A DNA stretch of 64,000 bases, from assembly GCF_000299035.1 (NCBI RefSeq), contig NZ_JH921517.1, positions 1,353,317-1,417,316 of the forward strand, in the 5' to 3' direction. Below, piece by piece: positions 7,051 through 15,915 of this stretch (position 1 is its first letter; each line of letters opens with the position of its first letter). This DNA comes from Bacillus bingmayongensis (GTDB taxonomy: Bacteria > Bacillota > Bacilli > Bacillales > Bacillaceae_G). Made by a program: the position numbers and the translations under genes. The notes beneath the pieces are model-generated. The model saw nothing but the letters and a program-made list of their open reading frames with translations, was not told where the DNA came from and searched no databases.

Positions 7051-9030
7051 TTGAAAAAAATATGGGTACTACTTTTCTTTTGTTTCACATTTATATTGGT
7101 AGGATGCAATAAAGGTGAAACTTCAGAACAAGCATTTGAAACATATATAAAATTATGGAATGACAAAAAATTTGCAGATATGTATGATCACCTGTCAGAA
7201 CACGCAAAAGAATCCATTTCAAAAAAAGAATTTACAGAGAAAAATGAAAAAATTTACGAAGGTATTGGAGTTGAAAATTTAAAAGTTAAAAGAAAGGAAG
7301 TAATTAAAGATAAAACGGAAAATAAGATTGTTCTATTTAATGTGAGTATGGATACAGCAGGAGGAGAAATTTCTTTCTCGCATGAAGCAAAACTTGTGCA
7401 AGAAAAAGATGGAGATAAGAAATCTTGGAAAATAAATTGGACCCCAGACTTTATCTTTCCAGGGATGAAAAAAAATTATAAAGTCCGTCTGCAGACAGAG
7501 CAAGGAAAACGCGGTGAAATATATGATCGAAATGGAAAAGGGCTTGTAATGAATGGAAAGGCAACTGAGGTTGGAATTATTCCAGAAAAATTAGGAGATA
7601 CTTCAACACAAACGAAAGAAACAATAGCGCAATTACTTAATATGTCTGTTGAAGAAGTCGACCAGAAGCTTACAGCGAAATGGATCAAACCAGATTCCTA
7701 TGTACCAATTGGTATTTTACCAGAAGGACAAACACAAAGTGATTATATTTCATTGGAAGGTGTTTCGTCTCGTCCGGTAAAAGTTCGTACATATCCATTA
7801 GGAGAAGCTGCAGCACACTTAACGGGATATATAGAAAAAGTAAATGCAGAAGAGTTAAAATTGCTTCAGAAAAAAGGATATCAAGCAGATGATTTAGTAG
7901 GTAAGACAGGGTTAGAGAAAGTCTTAGAAAATAAATTGCGCGGTGAAAAGGGTGGACGCGTATTTATGGAAGATGAGAACGGAAAAGAGATTAAAAACTT
8001 AGCAAAAACAGAAGCAAGAGATGGAGAGAATGTTACATTAACAATTGATGTCTCAATTCAAGAAAAAATCTATAATGAAATGAAAAATGAAGCAGGATCT
8101 AGTGCAGCGATTAATCCAAAAACAGGTGAAACAATTGCACTTGTAAGTAGTCCTGCTTATAATCCAAATATAATAGTTAGAGGGGCATCAAAAGCGCAAC
8201 GTGAAGTATGGAATAATGATTTGAAAAATCCAATGATAAACCGTTTCACACAGGCAGTTGTACCAGGATCTGTATTTAAAACAATTACAGGGGCAATCGG
8301 CCTGGAAGCAAACGTTATTAATCCAACAGAAGAGTTTAAAATTGAAGGATTAAAGTGGACAAAAGATTCATCATGGGGAAATTATTATGTAACACGTGTG
8401 AAAGATGCTAGTCCACTTGATTTCGATAAGGCAATGAAGTACTCTGACAATATTTATTTTGCACAACAAGCTTTAAAAATAGGAAAAGATCAGTATGAAA
8501 GCATGCTTAAGAAGTTCGGATTTCATGAAAAGTTGCCAATTGAATACGAATTTCCTATTTCAATAATTGCAAAAGATAGGATTAAAAACGATATTCAATT
8601 GGCAGATACAGGATACGGTCAAGGACAAGTATTAATGACACCTCTTCATTTAGCTTTAACATATGCGCCAATTGTAAATGGAGGGAATATTCCATCTCCA
8701 CATCTGATTCAAAAAGAAGTGAAGAATTGGAAAGAGAATGTGATTTCTAAAGAAAGTCAAAGAATATTAAAAAGTGCGTTAATAAAAGTAATTAATGATT
8801 CTGATGGTGCCGGGAGAATTGCTAAGATTGATGACATGACTCTTGCTGGTAAAACAGGTACGGCAGAACTAAAAGAATCAAAAGAAGCAGATGGAAAAGA
8901 ACTCGGATGGTTTGCGGCTTTCGATGCAAATGCACCGAATATGATTGTTACAATGATGATTGAAGATGTAAAAGGAAGAGGGGGGAGTAATGTGCCAGGT
9001 GAAAAAATAAAACATATTTTTCAGAAGTGA
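7051..9030 (+). CDS. Lipoprotein class B PBP with MecA_N domain (PBP3/PbpC type)
   Basis: A 659-residue low-affinity-type transpeptidase. The TTG at 7051 lies 9 bases after GGAG and gives MKKIWVLLFFCFTFILVGC, a lipoprotein signal with Cys at the lipobox. Residues of about 22-130 form an NTF2-like MecA_N domain, followed by the dimerisation domain (EQGKRGEIYDRNGKGLV). The motifs are SVFK, SDN and KTGTAEL. B. subtilis PbpC (668 residues), staphylococcal MecA and enterococcal PBP5 share this architecture, and the last two confer beta-lactam resistance. Beside a metallo-beta-lactamase and a putative beta-lactam-responsive sigma factor, it may add target-based tolerance; the level of resistance cannot be read from sequence. 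Confidence 0.88.
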   Translation: MKKIWVLLFFCFTFILVGCNKGETSEQAFETYIKLWNDKKFADMYDHLSEHAKESISKKEFTEKNEKIYEGIGVENLKVKRKEVIKDKTENKIVLFNVSMDTAGGEISFSHEAKLVQEKDGDKKSWKINWTPDFIFPGMKKNYKVRLQTEQGKRGEIYDRNGKGLVMNGKATEVGIIPEKLGDTSTQTKETIAQLLNMSVEEVDQKLTAKWIKPDSYVPIGILPEGQTQSDYISLEGVSSRPVKVRTYPLGEAAAHLTGYIEKVNAEELKLLQKKGYQADDLVGKTGLEKVLENKLRGEKGGRVFMEDENGKEIKNLAKTEARDGENVTLTIDVSIQEKIYNEMKNEAGSSAAINPKTGETIALVSSPAYNPNIIVRGASKAQREVWNNDLKNPMINRFTQAVVPGSVFKTITGAIGLEANVINPTEEFKIEGLKWTKDSSWGNYYVTRVKDASPLDFDKAMKYSDNIYFAQQALKIGKDQYESMLKKFGFHEKLPIEYEFPISIIAKDRIKNDIQLADTGYGQGQVLMTPLHLALTYAPIVNGGNIPSPHLIQKEVKNWKENVISKESQRILKSALIKVINDSDGAGRIAKIDDMTLAGKTGTAELKESKEADGKELGWFAAFDANAPNMIVTMMIEDVKGRGGSNVPGEKIKHIFQK

Positions 9031-9139
9031 TACTTAGATTTAATCATTAAAAAAGCCCCCTTTTAATAATTTTATTAAAAGGCAAGAAATATAATAATAC
9101 ATTTCTATTTAATGTCAGATACTATATGGGATAAAAAAT

Positions 9140-9187
9140 GAAGGATAGATGAGCATAGTAAACATTGCTTTATCTATCCTTTTTTGT
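9140..9187 (+). terminator. Hairpin downstream of the PBP3-type gene
   Basis: AAGGATAGAT pairs with ATCTATCCTT and is followed by TTTTTG. It would end plus-strand transcription from the PBP gene. A second AT-rich hairpin lies at about 9055-9082. Confidence 0.65.
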
Positions 9188-9221
9188 ACTATAAATGACC
9201 TCATTTACTACAACAACTTGA

Positions 9222-9478
9222 TTATTTACCATTACACACTACGGTTGCCTTATTAAAAAAATGTTTTAGTGTAGCCTTTTCATTTAACTTTTCAAGATAT
9301 AAAGAACCTTTTCTTAACATAAAGGTTCCTAACGTACATAAAACTAGAAAACCCAATAATAAAATCATATAATTATCTTTTTTATATCTGTAAAATAAGT
9401 AAATATTAATACCGCAGCAAAAATCCCATAGAGAGCATATATAAAACGTGTTGAAAAATTAGAAAATCCTGTAAACAA
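9222..9478 (-). pseudogene. Small two-span membrane protein, frameshifted
   Basis: A TTG at 9478 preceded by AAGGAG (9487-9492) opens a frame with a hydrophobic segment (RFIYALYGIFAAVLIFTYF) that stops at 9365. A second frame from 9368 to 9222 carries another span (MILLLGFLVLCTLGTFML) and a charged tail ending VVCNGK. Adding one A to the A6 run at 9378-9383 would join them into one protein of about 85 residues (KKDNYMILLLGF at the join). The good ribosome site and paired helices argue that it was a gene. Alternatives are two overlapping small genes (ATGA junction), a slippery-site frameshift or a sequencing error. I do not recognise the family. Confidence 0.5.
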
Positions 9479-9656
9479 CCTTGCCACTCCTTAATTTGTC
9501 TTCAATTCCGATGTCATACAATTAGCCACTGCAAATACTTGGCTTAAATAATAAATCGTTAAAGTAATCATCGATTTATACAAAAACTTAAGATGGTTAT
9601 TTTACATATATTTACTGTATTTTTTATATCTTTTATAAAAATGAGGATACTACATT

Positions 9657-10034
9657 ATGAAGAAATTTTTAAAGTTTAGCTTAATAGGAGTATTAAATAC
9701 GCTTATCACAATTATTAGCTATATATTTCTTATTAAAATTGGTATGAATTACCTTATTGCTAACTGCTTTGCTTATTTAATTGGTGTTGCTAACAGTTAT
9801 TATTGGAACAAAAATTGGGTTTTTGAATCGAAAAATAAAGATTTATCATTATTTTTTAAATTCCTAACTGTAAATTTAATTGTATTAACTTTTAATACAA
9901 TTAGCCTGTTTATATTAGTTGATAAACTTTTCATAAATAAGTTTATCTCACAAATTTTTTCTATCGGTGTTGGTATGATTATGAACTTTTTCCTTAATAA
10001 ACTTTGGACATTCAACAAACAAAACCATTTCTAA
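9657..10034 (+). CDS. GtrA family membrane protein (putative polyprenyl-glycan flippase)
   Basis: 125 residues with four predicted membrane helices and the typical GtrA start KFSLIGVLNTLITIISYIFL, followed by YWNKNWVF in the second half. GtrA/GtcA proteins are thought to flip undecaprenyl-phosphate-linked sugars across the membrane. The next gene encodes a matching GT2 glycosyltransferase and the third a large polytopic protein, giving a complete three-component glycosylation set. The ATG at 9657 is about 10 bases after GAGG. Flippase function is inferred from the family. Confidence 0.85.
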   Translation: MKKFLKFSLIGVLNTLITIISYIFLIKIGMNYLIANCFAYLIGVANSYYWNKNWVFESKNKDLSLFFKFLTVNLIVLTFNTISLFILVDKLFINKFISQIFSIGVGMIMNFFLNKLWTFNKQNHF

Positions 10035-10073
10035 TAAATTAATATATATTGCTGCTACAAGGAGGATAAAAAC

Positions 10074-11051
10074 TTGGAGAAACTTATTTCAATCATCGTT
10101 CCTATGTATTTTGAAGAAGAAGTAGCACAAGAGTGTTATAATCGCTTAAAGTCTGTTACACTACAAAATAATATTAATTATGAATTTGTCTTTGTAAATG
10201 ATGGTAGTATCGATCGGACAATGGAAATTTTAAAAGGTATTTCAGCCAAAGATCCTCGTGCTAAAATCGTAAACTTTGCTCGTAATTTTGGACATCAAAT
10301 AGCTGTAACAGCAGGAATTGATGTTGCCAAAGGTGATGCTATCGTAATCATTGATGCTGATTTACAGGATCCACCTGAAGTCATCCCAGAACTTATTGCA
10401 AAATGGGAAGAAGGTTATGAGGTTGTTTATGCGAAAAGAAAACAGCGTAACGGTGAAACTTGGTTTAAACTTGTTACAGCTAAATATTTCTACCGCTTCT
10501 TAAATTACATGTCTGATATGGATATTCCTAAAGACACAGGTGACTTCCGCCTTATCGATCGTAAAGTAGCAGATGTATTCAAACAAATGACAGAACGAAA
10601 TCGTTTCGTACGTGGAATGATGTCTTGGATTGGATTCCGCCAAACATATATTGAATACGAAAGAGATGAACGTTTTGCGGGTGAAACGAAGTATCCATTA
10701 AAGAAAATGATTAAATTTGCTTCAGATGGTATTATCGCATTTTCTACAAAGCCACTAAGAATGGTTATGACTTTAGGTTTAATCTCTGTATTAATTTCTA
10801 TTGCAGTTTTAATATACTCAGTTATCGTTAAAATTATTGGACAAGACATCCAAACTGGATGGGCTTCTCTTATGGTTGCCATCACATTCTTCAGCGGTAT
10901 GCAACTGCTCGGTCTTGGTATTGTTGGTCAATATGTCGCTCGTATTTATGACGAAAGTAAGAACCGACCAATTTATGTTGTAAAAGAGACTGTGAATATA
11001 GAAGAAGATGATGTAAATTTATACAATAAGGAAAAAACAAATACATCTTAA
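10074..11051 (+). CDS. Membrane-anchored GT2 glycosyltransferase (GtrB/CsbB/YkoT type)
   Basis: 325-residue enzyme expected to transfer a nucleotide-activated sugar to undecaprenyl phosphate on the cytoplasmic face. The GT-A domain covers residues 1-220, with FVNDGSIDRT and the DADLQDPPEVI motif, which includes the metal- and nucleotide-binding acidic residues. Two C-terminal membrane helices follow at about 228-250 and 264-287. The TTG start at 10074 has AAGGAGG nine bases upstream. It is 40 bases behind gtrA and shares an operon-like layout with it. Homologues in B. subtilis (CsbB, YkcC, YkoT) act in cell-envelope glycosylation. The sugar donor cannot be deduced. Confidence 0.9.
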   Translation: MEKLISIIVPMYFEEEVAQECYNRLKSVTLQNNINYEFVFVNDGSIDRTMEILKGISAKDPRAKIVNFARNFGHQIAVTAGIDVAKGDAIVIIDADLQDPPEVIPELIAKWEEGYEVVYAKRKQRNGETWFKLVTAKYFYRFLNYMSDMDIPKDTGDFRLIDRKVADVFKQMTERNRFVRGMMSWIGFRQTYIEYERDERFAGETKYPLKKMIKFASDGIIAFSTKPLRMVMTLGLISVLISIAVLIYSVIVKIIGQDIQTGWASLMVAITFFSGMQLLGLGIVGQYVARIYDESKNRPIYVVKETVNIEEDDVNLYNKEKTNTS

Positions 11052-11059
11052 ATATAATA

Positions 11060-11105
11060 AAAAGGATTGTAGCATGTGTATCTCACTGCCACAATCCTTT
11101 TTATC
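11060..11105 (+). terminator. Terminator after the GT2 gene
   Basis: AAAAGGATTGT pairs with ACAATCCTTTTT around a 20-base loop and ends in a T-run. Confidence 0.75.
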
Positions 11106-11227
11106 ATTTAGATAAGAATTTTCTTGTTTGTAAAAAATTGATAGCAACTTGATTACCAAGGGGATAATTTCTTTCGTTTCGGAAATTTTATAAGTAAACT
11201 TTTTAATAATTTCTTGAGGTGTAGTGA

Positions 11228-12907
11228 ATGTTTTCAATCCAGAACAACCAAGAAAAAAAGTTACTTGTTTTTGCAGCAATTATACTCATTCTTTATTTGT
11301 CTCCTTTATTTATTCTTGGAGAAAATGCGCATATTCGCGTTCATGATAATCTTGATTCCAATTTGTCCTGGTATAAGGTGTTGGCAAGGAGCGGGAAGAT
11401 AATAGGTCCGATTGATGCTACAATTCCACAGGTGATAAACAATCAATTATCAAGAAACGCATTTAGCACGGAATTTAGTGGTATTGTTTGGTTGTATGCT
11501 CTTTTTCCAAATATGGTTGCGTATGCATTAAGTCAGACGATTACAAGAGTGGTTGCTTTTATAGGGATGTATATTCTTTTAAAACATCATTTTTTACCTA
11601 GAGAGGAATGGATGGTCATTTCGGTTGGAGTTTCATTGGCTTTTGCTCTTACTCCTTTTTGGCCGTCAGGAATGCTTAGTACTCTCGGAATGCCTCTTGC
11701 ACTTTGGGCATTTTTAAATATTCGAAAAGGGGAAAGGTCGTGGAAGAACTATTTCGTACTCACTCTTATTCCTCTATATTCAAGTATTGTTTTAGGTTTT
11801 TTCTTCTTTTTAAGCGGGATGGGGATTCTTTGGTTAGTGGACGTAGTAATAAAGAAAGAATGGAACTTTCGTTTTCTTTTTTCAATTGTTTATATGACGC
11901 TCATATACATGATTGTAGAATATCGCTTAGTATCTTCCTTCTTCTTATCCACTGCACCTAACAGCAGAGATGAATATTTTCATGCAAGATTATCGTTATG
12001 GCGGTCTCTCCGTCTTACAGTGAAAAATTTTCTTTTAGGACATAACCATGTCATGACAGTCCATACATTTGTTATTTTACCTGTCATATTTATTGCATTG
12101 TATTTTATCATTTTCAAGAGGCGATGGAAGCAAGAAAAAGTTTTTGTTTTTTTGTTCTGGTTTAATATAGCATTGTCAATTTGGTATGCTTTTTGGTTTT
12201 ATAAAGGTTGGCTTCCATTAACAAAACGTTTTCACGTTTTGGATACGTTTAATTTTGCACGTTATCATTTTTTGCGCCCGTTAGTTATTTATGTTTTATT
12301 TGCTCTTGGATTAAAAGTTTTATGGTTACAAGGGGAAATGTGGAAACGTGCTGTGACAGGTTTTGTGATAGCTCAAATTATTTTGCTAAGCTTTTTTAAT
12401 GAGGAAATTATTTTTCAAAGTAAACCTTCAGTAAAGGAATTTTTTGCAGAAAAACAATTTCAGGAGATAAAAGAGTATATCGGTTTACCTTTGGAGCAGT
12501 ACCGTGTCGCTAGTATTGGTTTACATCCTGCTATCGCTCAGTACAACGGATTCTATACACTTGATACATATAACAATTTTTATCCGCTATCATATAAATA
12601 TGAATTTCGAAAAATAATCGAGAAGGAACTAGCGAAAAATAAAACGATTCGTACGTATTTTGACGAGTGGGGTGGCCGCTGTTATATTTTCACCGATGAA
12701 CTTGGAAAACACTATATGTTTAAGAAAAACTTGAAAAAACGCTTGGAAAATTTACAACTAAATATAGAGCATTTTAAAAAAATGGGTGGTCGATACATGT
12801 TTTCTGCTGTCCCTATTGAAAATGCAGTAGAAAACAATCTATCCCTTGAGAAAGTGTTTACATCAAAGACATCCGCTTGGAAAATTTATTTGTATAAAGC
12901 GATATAG
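11228..12907 (+). CDS. Polytopic membrane protein, YkoS-like (DUF6044), putative GT-C-type glycosyltransferase
   Basis: 559 residues with about ten hydrophobic segments through residue 410, then a soluble C-terminal part. An early acidic stretch, ENAHIRVHDNLDSNLSWYK, sits in the first extracytoplasmic loop, where GT-C enzymes carry a catalytic Asp. B. subtilis ykoS encodes a protein of similar size beside the GT2 gene ykoT, the same pairing seen here. It would take the flipped lipid-linked sugar and attach it to a surface acceptor. Family likeness is from memory and the transfer reaction is inference. The start at 11228 follows TTGAGGTG. Confidence 0.75.
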   Translation: MFSIQNNQEKKLLVFAAIILILYLSPLFILGENAHIRVHDNLDSNLSWYKVLARSGKIIGPIDATIPQVINNQLSRNAFSTEFSGIVWLYALFPNMVAYALSQTITRVVAFIGMYILLKHHFLPREEWMVISVGVSLAFALTPFWPSGMLSTLGMPLALWAFLNIRKGERSWKNYFVLTLIPLYSSIVLGFFFFLSGMGILWLVDVVIKKEWNFRFLFSIVYMTLIYMIVEYRLVSSFFLSTAPNSRDEYFHARLSLWRSLRLTVKNFLLGHNHVMTVHTFVILPVIFIALYFIIFKRRWKQEKVFVFLFWFNIALSIWYAFWFYKGWLPLTKRFHVLDTFNFARYHFLRPLVIYVLFALGLKVLWLQGEMWKRAVTGFVIAQIILLSFFNEEIIFQSKPSVKEFFAEKQFQEIKEYIGLPLEQYRVASIGLHPAIAQYNGFYTLDTYNNFYPLSYKYEFRKIIEKELAKNKTIRTYFDEWGGRCYIFTDELGKHYMFKKNLKKRLENLQLNIEHFKKMGGRYMFSAVPIENAVENNLSLEKVFTSKTSAWKIYLYKAI

Positions 12908-12945
12908 ATGAGTGAAATAGATTGCCTCTCTTGATGTAAATTCAT

Positions 12946-12989
12946 AAAAACCAAACTAATATTTACATGCAATATTAGTTTGGTTTTTA
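12946..12989 (+). terminator. Strong terminator after the YkoS-like gene
   Basis: AAAAACCAAACTAATATT pairs with AATATTAGTTTGGTTTTT around a seven-base loop. The AT tails on both sides allow function in either direction. Confidence 0.85.
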
Positions 12990-13137
12990 CTATTTATTTT
13001 AATAAAAATTTTTTTATGATATGAAACCTTATCATCAGTCTACATTTTATAGTGCAACATTTTTGTTGCTGTAAATAATTAACCCTATTGCATAGTTGTG
13101 GTAGTAAATGCGGTCATTTAGAGGTCTAATAAATAAA

Positions 13138-13176
13138 AAAGTACACCACTATATAAGTGATGTACTTAATTTTTAT
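13138..13176 (-). terminator. Terminator of the lsrR-lsrK-cupin-lsrF operon
   Basis: On the minus strand AAGTACATCACTT pairs with AGTGGTGTACTT and is followed by TTTTTATTT. It begins directly after the lsrF stop codon. Confidence 0.75.
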
Positions 13177-13959
13177 TTAATTTTTTACTTCATCATACAA
13201 TTCTAGCCCTTCTCTCACATTTAACCCATTTTTAACAATACCATGTATCGCTTGAATCATCGCAGCCGGATGTTCAGACTGCCAAATGTTCCGGCCCATA
13301 TCAACTCCAATAGCACCTTCTTGCAATGCTTGATATGTAATTGTTAATGCGTCTTCAATCGAGTCTAATTTTGGTCCACCTGCAATGACGACTGGGGCAG
13401 GGCATGTGCTCGTAATTTTTTCAAAGCCTTCACAGTAATACGTTTTAACAATATCGGCTCCCATTTCCACACATACGCGTGATGCGAGTGCTAAAAAGCG
13501 AGCTTCTCGTTTTTGAAGTTCCTTTGCTACAGCTGTAATACCGAGAACGGGTAAACCGTAATCATGTGCTTCAGAAACAACATTAGCTAAATTGGTAACA
13601 GTTTGTGTTTCATATTCTGAACCGACAAAAACAGAGACACCGACTCCGACTACATTTTGCCGCAGTGCTTCTTTAATGGGTGTAACAATTGTTTCATTTG
13701 CTAAATCTTTACCCACGACAGTTGCACCGCCTGAAACACGTAAAACCATTGGTGTTTTGCAGTTTTCAGGAATGCAGGAATTGAGTACACCCCGCGTTAA
13801 AAAAAGGGAGTCTGTATAAGGGAGTAAATTCTTTACTGTTTCTAGTGGTTGCTCTAATCCGTGAATAGGCCCTAAAAAGTAACCGTGATCTATCGCTAAC
13901 ATAACAGCCTTTCCATCAGGTAATATTGTATTTAATCGATTTTGAAATCCCCAAGTCAT
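13177..13959 (-). CDS. lsrF: 3-hydroxy-5-phosphonooxypentane-2,4-dione thiolase LsrF
   Basis: 260-residue class I aldolase-fold enzyme that in enterobacteria ends AI-2 catabolism by moving an acetyl group from the phosphorylated breakdown product to CoA. The AIDHGYFLGP start and the Schiff-base lysine in ADIVKTYYCEGF match the LsrF/DeoC-FbaB group, as do VIAGGPK and the phosphate-binding GAIGVDMGRNIWQ. It is slightly shorter than E. coli LsrF (291) at the N terminus. It is last in the minus-strand lsr operon, five bases after the cupin gene. The start at 13959 follows AGGAGTG. Confidence 0.9.
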   Translation of the reverse strand: MTWGFQNRLNTILPDGKAVMLAIDHGYFLGPIHGLEQPLETVKNLLPYTDSLFLTRGVLNSCIPENCKTPMVLRVSGGATVVGKDLANETIVTPIKEALRQNVVGVGVSVFVGSEYETQTVTNLANVVSEAHDYGLPVLGITAVAKELQKREARFLALASRVCVEMGADIVKTYYCEGFEKITSTCPAPVVIAGGPKLDSIEDALTITYQALQEGAIGVDMGRNIWQSEHPAAMIQAIHGIVKNGLNVREGLELYDEVKN

Positions 13960-13964
13960 TTAAA

Positions 13965-14327
13965 TCACTCCTTCGTTAATTTTGGATTTTCTGTTTGCAC
14001 CGAATCTTTTTCTTGTAAATGTGGTGATTTAATAAAAACAGCTTTAAAGATTTGGTCGGAATGGTTAATGAGATAGTGAGATTCGTGGGGGCGAACTTGT
14101 AAGACGTCACCTTGTTTTATAGGCACCTTTTTATTATCAATATAAAAATCAATTTCACCTTCTAACGCATAAAAAATTTCTTCACATGTAGTATGATAGT
14201 GATTTTGAAACTCTTGCCCAGGCTGAATGACTACAACCCCAAGGTCAATGTTAGGGCCCTTTACTAAATATTTGGGACCATGGTTACCAAAACGATAGGA
14301 GAAATCCTCTTCATTTACTTTGAGCAT
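13965..14327 (-). CDS. Small cupin protein in the lsr operon, possible LsrG substitute
   Basis: 120 residues forming a single cupin barrel. Motif 1 is NHYHTTCEEIFYALEGEIDFYI and motif 2 covers QGDVLQVRPHESHYLIN, with three His and one Glu available for a metal. It lies between lsrK and lsrF, where enterobacteria have lsrG, an unrelated ferredoxin-like-fold isomerase that works on phospho-DPD. By position it could do the LsrG step with a different fold; no direct evidence supports that. The ATG at 14327 has AGGAG eight bases upstream; an apparent longer frame reaching into lsrK is rejected. Confidence 0.8.
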   Translation of the reverse strand: MLKVNEEDFSYRFGNHGPKYLVKGPNIDLGVVVIQPGQEFQNHYHTTCEEIFYALEGEIDFYIDNKKVPIKQGDVLQVRPHESHYLINHSDQIFKAVFIKSPHLQEKDSVQTENPKLTKE

Positions 14328-14352
14328 ATTATTCACTCCTTTATGTAATGTG

Positions 14353-15915
14353 TTACAGTGCACCTGGTGCAATCCACATATGTGATGTAACACCTTCATC
14401 TGCTAGCGGAAGTTGTTGTTTATAAACCAATCTCCAAGTTTGATAGAATCGTTGATAGAGTTTGTGATTTTCAGTATTCGGTTCATATGTGCTTTCCCAT
14501 TTTGCAAATTTATGAGAAGGTGCTTCCATAGAGTCATATATGCCGACACCAACTCCGGCCGCGATTGCCGTACCTAAAGCGGCAGCTTCTTTTACAACTG
14601 GTACTTTGACAGGAATCCCGAGAACATCCGCAATAATTTGCGGCCATAGTTTGCCTTTCGCAGCACCCCCAGCAAATATTACTTCAGAAGGGAATTTTCC
14701 TGTTAATGATTCTATTAATTTTAAGTTTCCGAGTGTTACAAATGCAGCATTTTCTTCAATTGCACGGAACAATTCTTTCTTCCCACATTTATTAGCATCC
14801 AAACTTAAATTGATGAAAGAAGGTGCAGCATGGCGCCATGAGATATAATTCATTACATTTGAAAAGGTAGGGATAATACCGTAAGATCCTACAGGTACTT
14901 GTTTTGCCTGCTCTTCTAATAATTCATAAGCATCCACACCAAGCTCATCTGCAAGTCGTTTTTCTTCCTGACAAAAGGCATCTCGAAACCATCTCATTAC
15001 AAGTCCAGGGAAAAAAGCAATTGTTTCATATTGCCAAAGTGTAGGGATAGCGTGGCAATTGACGCGAATTTGAGCGTTTGGATCGGTTTTTGGACTTGTT
15101 ATATTTACTTCTTGTTGCCAAAAGCTCCCTCCGCAAATAAATGTTTGATCAGGATTTACGACTCCCGAACCGAGTGAAGCCATTTGGGCATCTCCGCCCC
15201 CAGCAACTACTGGTATTCCTACATGTAACCCTGTTAACTCTGCACTTTGTTTTGTTACATGGCCAATAACTGTACCTGCCTCATTTACGTTTGGAGCAAA
15301 TGTTAAAGTTAGACCACATTCTTCAGCAATCGAATTCTCCCAAGTTCTATTTTGCAAATTTAAAATACCGGACGTACATCCATTTGAGGGGTCTATTTGC
15401 AGTACACCACTCAACTTATAGAGAATCCAATCGTTTAACATTGTAAAAGAATGGATTTTATCGTATATATCCGATTGATGCTTTTTGATCCAAAGTAATC
15501 TAGGTAAAGCGCCTAATGCAAAGGTTTGCCCTGATTTTGCATATACATCTTTTTCAAGATTTGAACGAATTTGTTTTAACTCACTTACTTCAGAAGAAGC
15601 ACGGCCATCAACGTTTGCACATGCCCATATTTCTTGCCCATCTTTATCATATAAAACAAATCCTTCGCGCATACTCGTTGCACTAATTCCTTTAATAGAA
15701 GAAGGGGATATGTTACTTTTTTGGAGTACATCTTTTGTACACTCTTGAATGAGTTTCCAGTTCTCTATCACATCAAAATTCATAGAACCAGGATAACGAG
15801 AGTCTGATTTATGAACCCACTCTTTTTGACTCACAGCAAGCTGATTTCCTTGTAAATCAAAAAGGACAGCCCGGATACTACCGGTACCTGCGTCGTAAGC
15901 TAATAGAGAAGACAT
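14353..15915 (-). CDS. lsrK: Autoinducer-2 kinase LsrK
   Basis: 520-residue FGGY-family kinase that phosphorylates imported AI-2 (DPD) in the cytoplasm, trapping it and making the ligand of LsrR. The N-terminal ATPase fold starts LLAYDAGTGSIRAVLFDLQGNQ. VAGGGDAQMASLG lies midway, and the C-terminal nucleotide-binding segment is EVIFAGGAAKGKLWPQIIADVLGIPV. Length and neighbours fit LsrK rather than a generic xylulokinase. The start overlaps the lsrR stop by one base (TAATG) and has GGAAGGTG upstream. Confidence 0.92.
   Translation of the reverse strand: MSSLLAYDAGTGSIRAVLFDLQGNQLAVSQKEWVHKSDSRYPGSMNFDVIENWKLIQECTKDVLQKSNISPSSIKGISATSMREGFVLYDKDGQEIWACANVDGRASSEVSELKQIRSNLEKDVYAKSGQTFALGALPRLLWIKKHQSDIYDKIHSFTMLNDWILYKLSGVLQIDPSNGCTSGILNLQNRTWENSIAEECGLTLTFAPNVNEAGTVIGHVTKQSAELTGLHVGIPVVAGGGDAQMASLGSGVVNPDQTFICGGSFWQQEVNITSPKTDPNAQIRVNCHAIPTLWQYETIAFFPGLVMRWFRDAFCQEEKRLADELGVDAYELLEEQAKQVPVGSYGIIPTFSNVMNYISWRHAAPSFINLSLDANKCGKKELFRAIEENAAFVTLGNLKLIESLTGKFPSEVIFAGGAAKGKLWPQIIADVLGIPVKVPVVKEAAALGTAIAAGVGVGIYDSMEAPSHKFAKWESTYEPNTENHKLYQRFYQTWRLVYKQQLPLADEGVTSHMWIAPGAL

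Noticed and set aside
11214-11402. 62-codon frame overlapping the start of the YkoS-like gene
   Set aside because: It shares the 5' region in another frame and lacks protein features; the long membrane protein frame explains the region.
14328-14399. N-terminal extension of the cupin gene into lsrK
   Set aside because: The internal ATG at 14327 has a good ribosome site with correct spacing; the extension is lsrK sequence in another frame.
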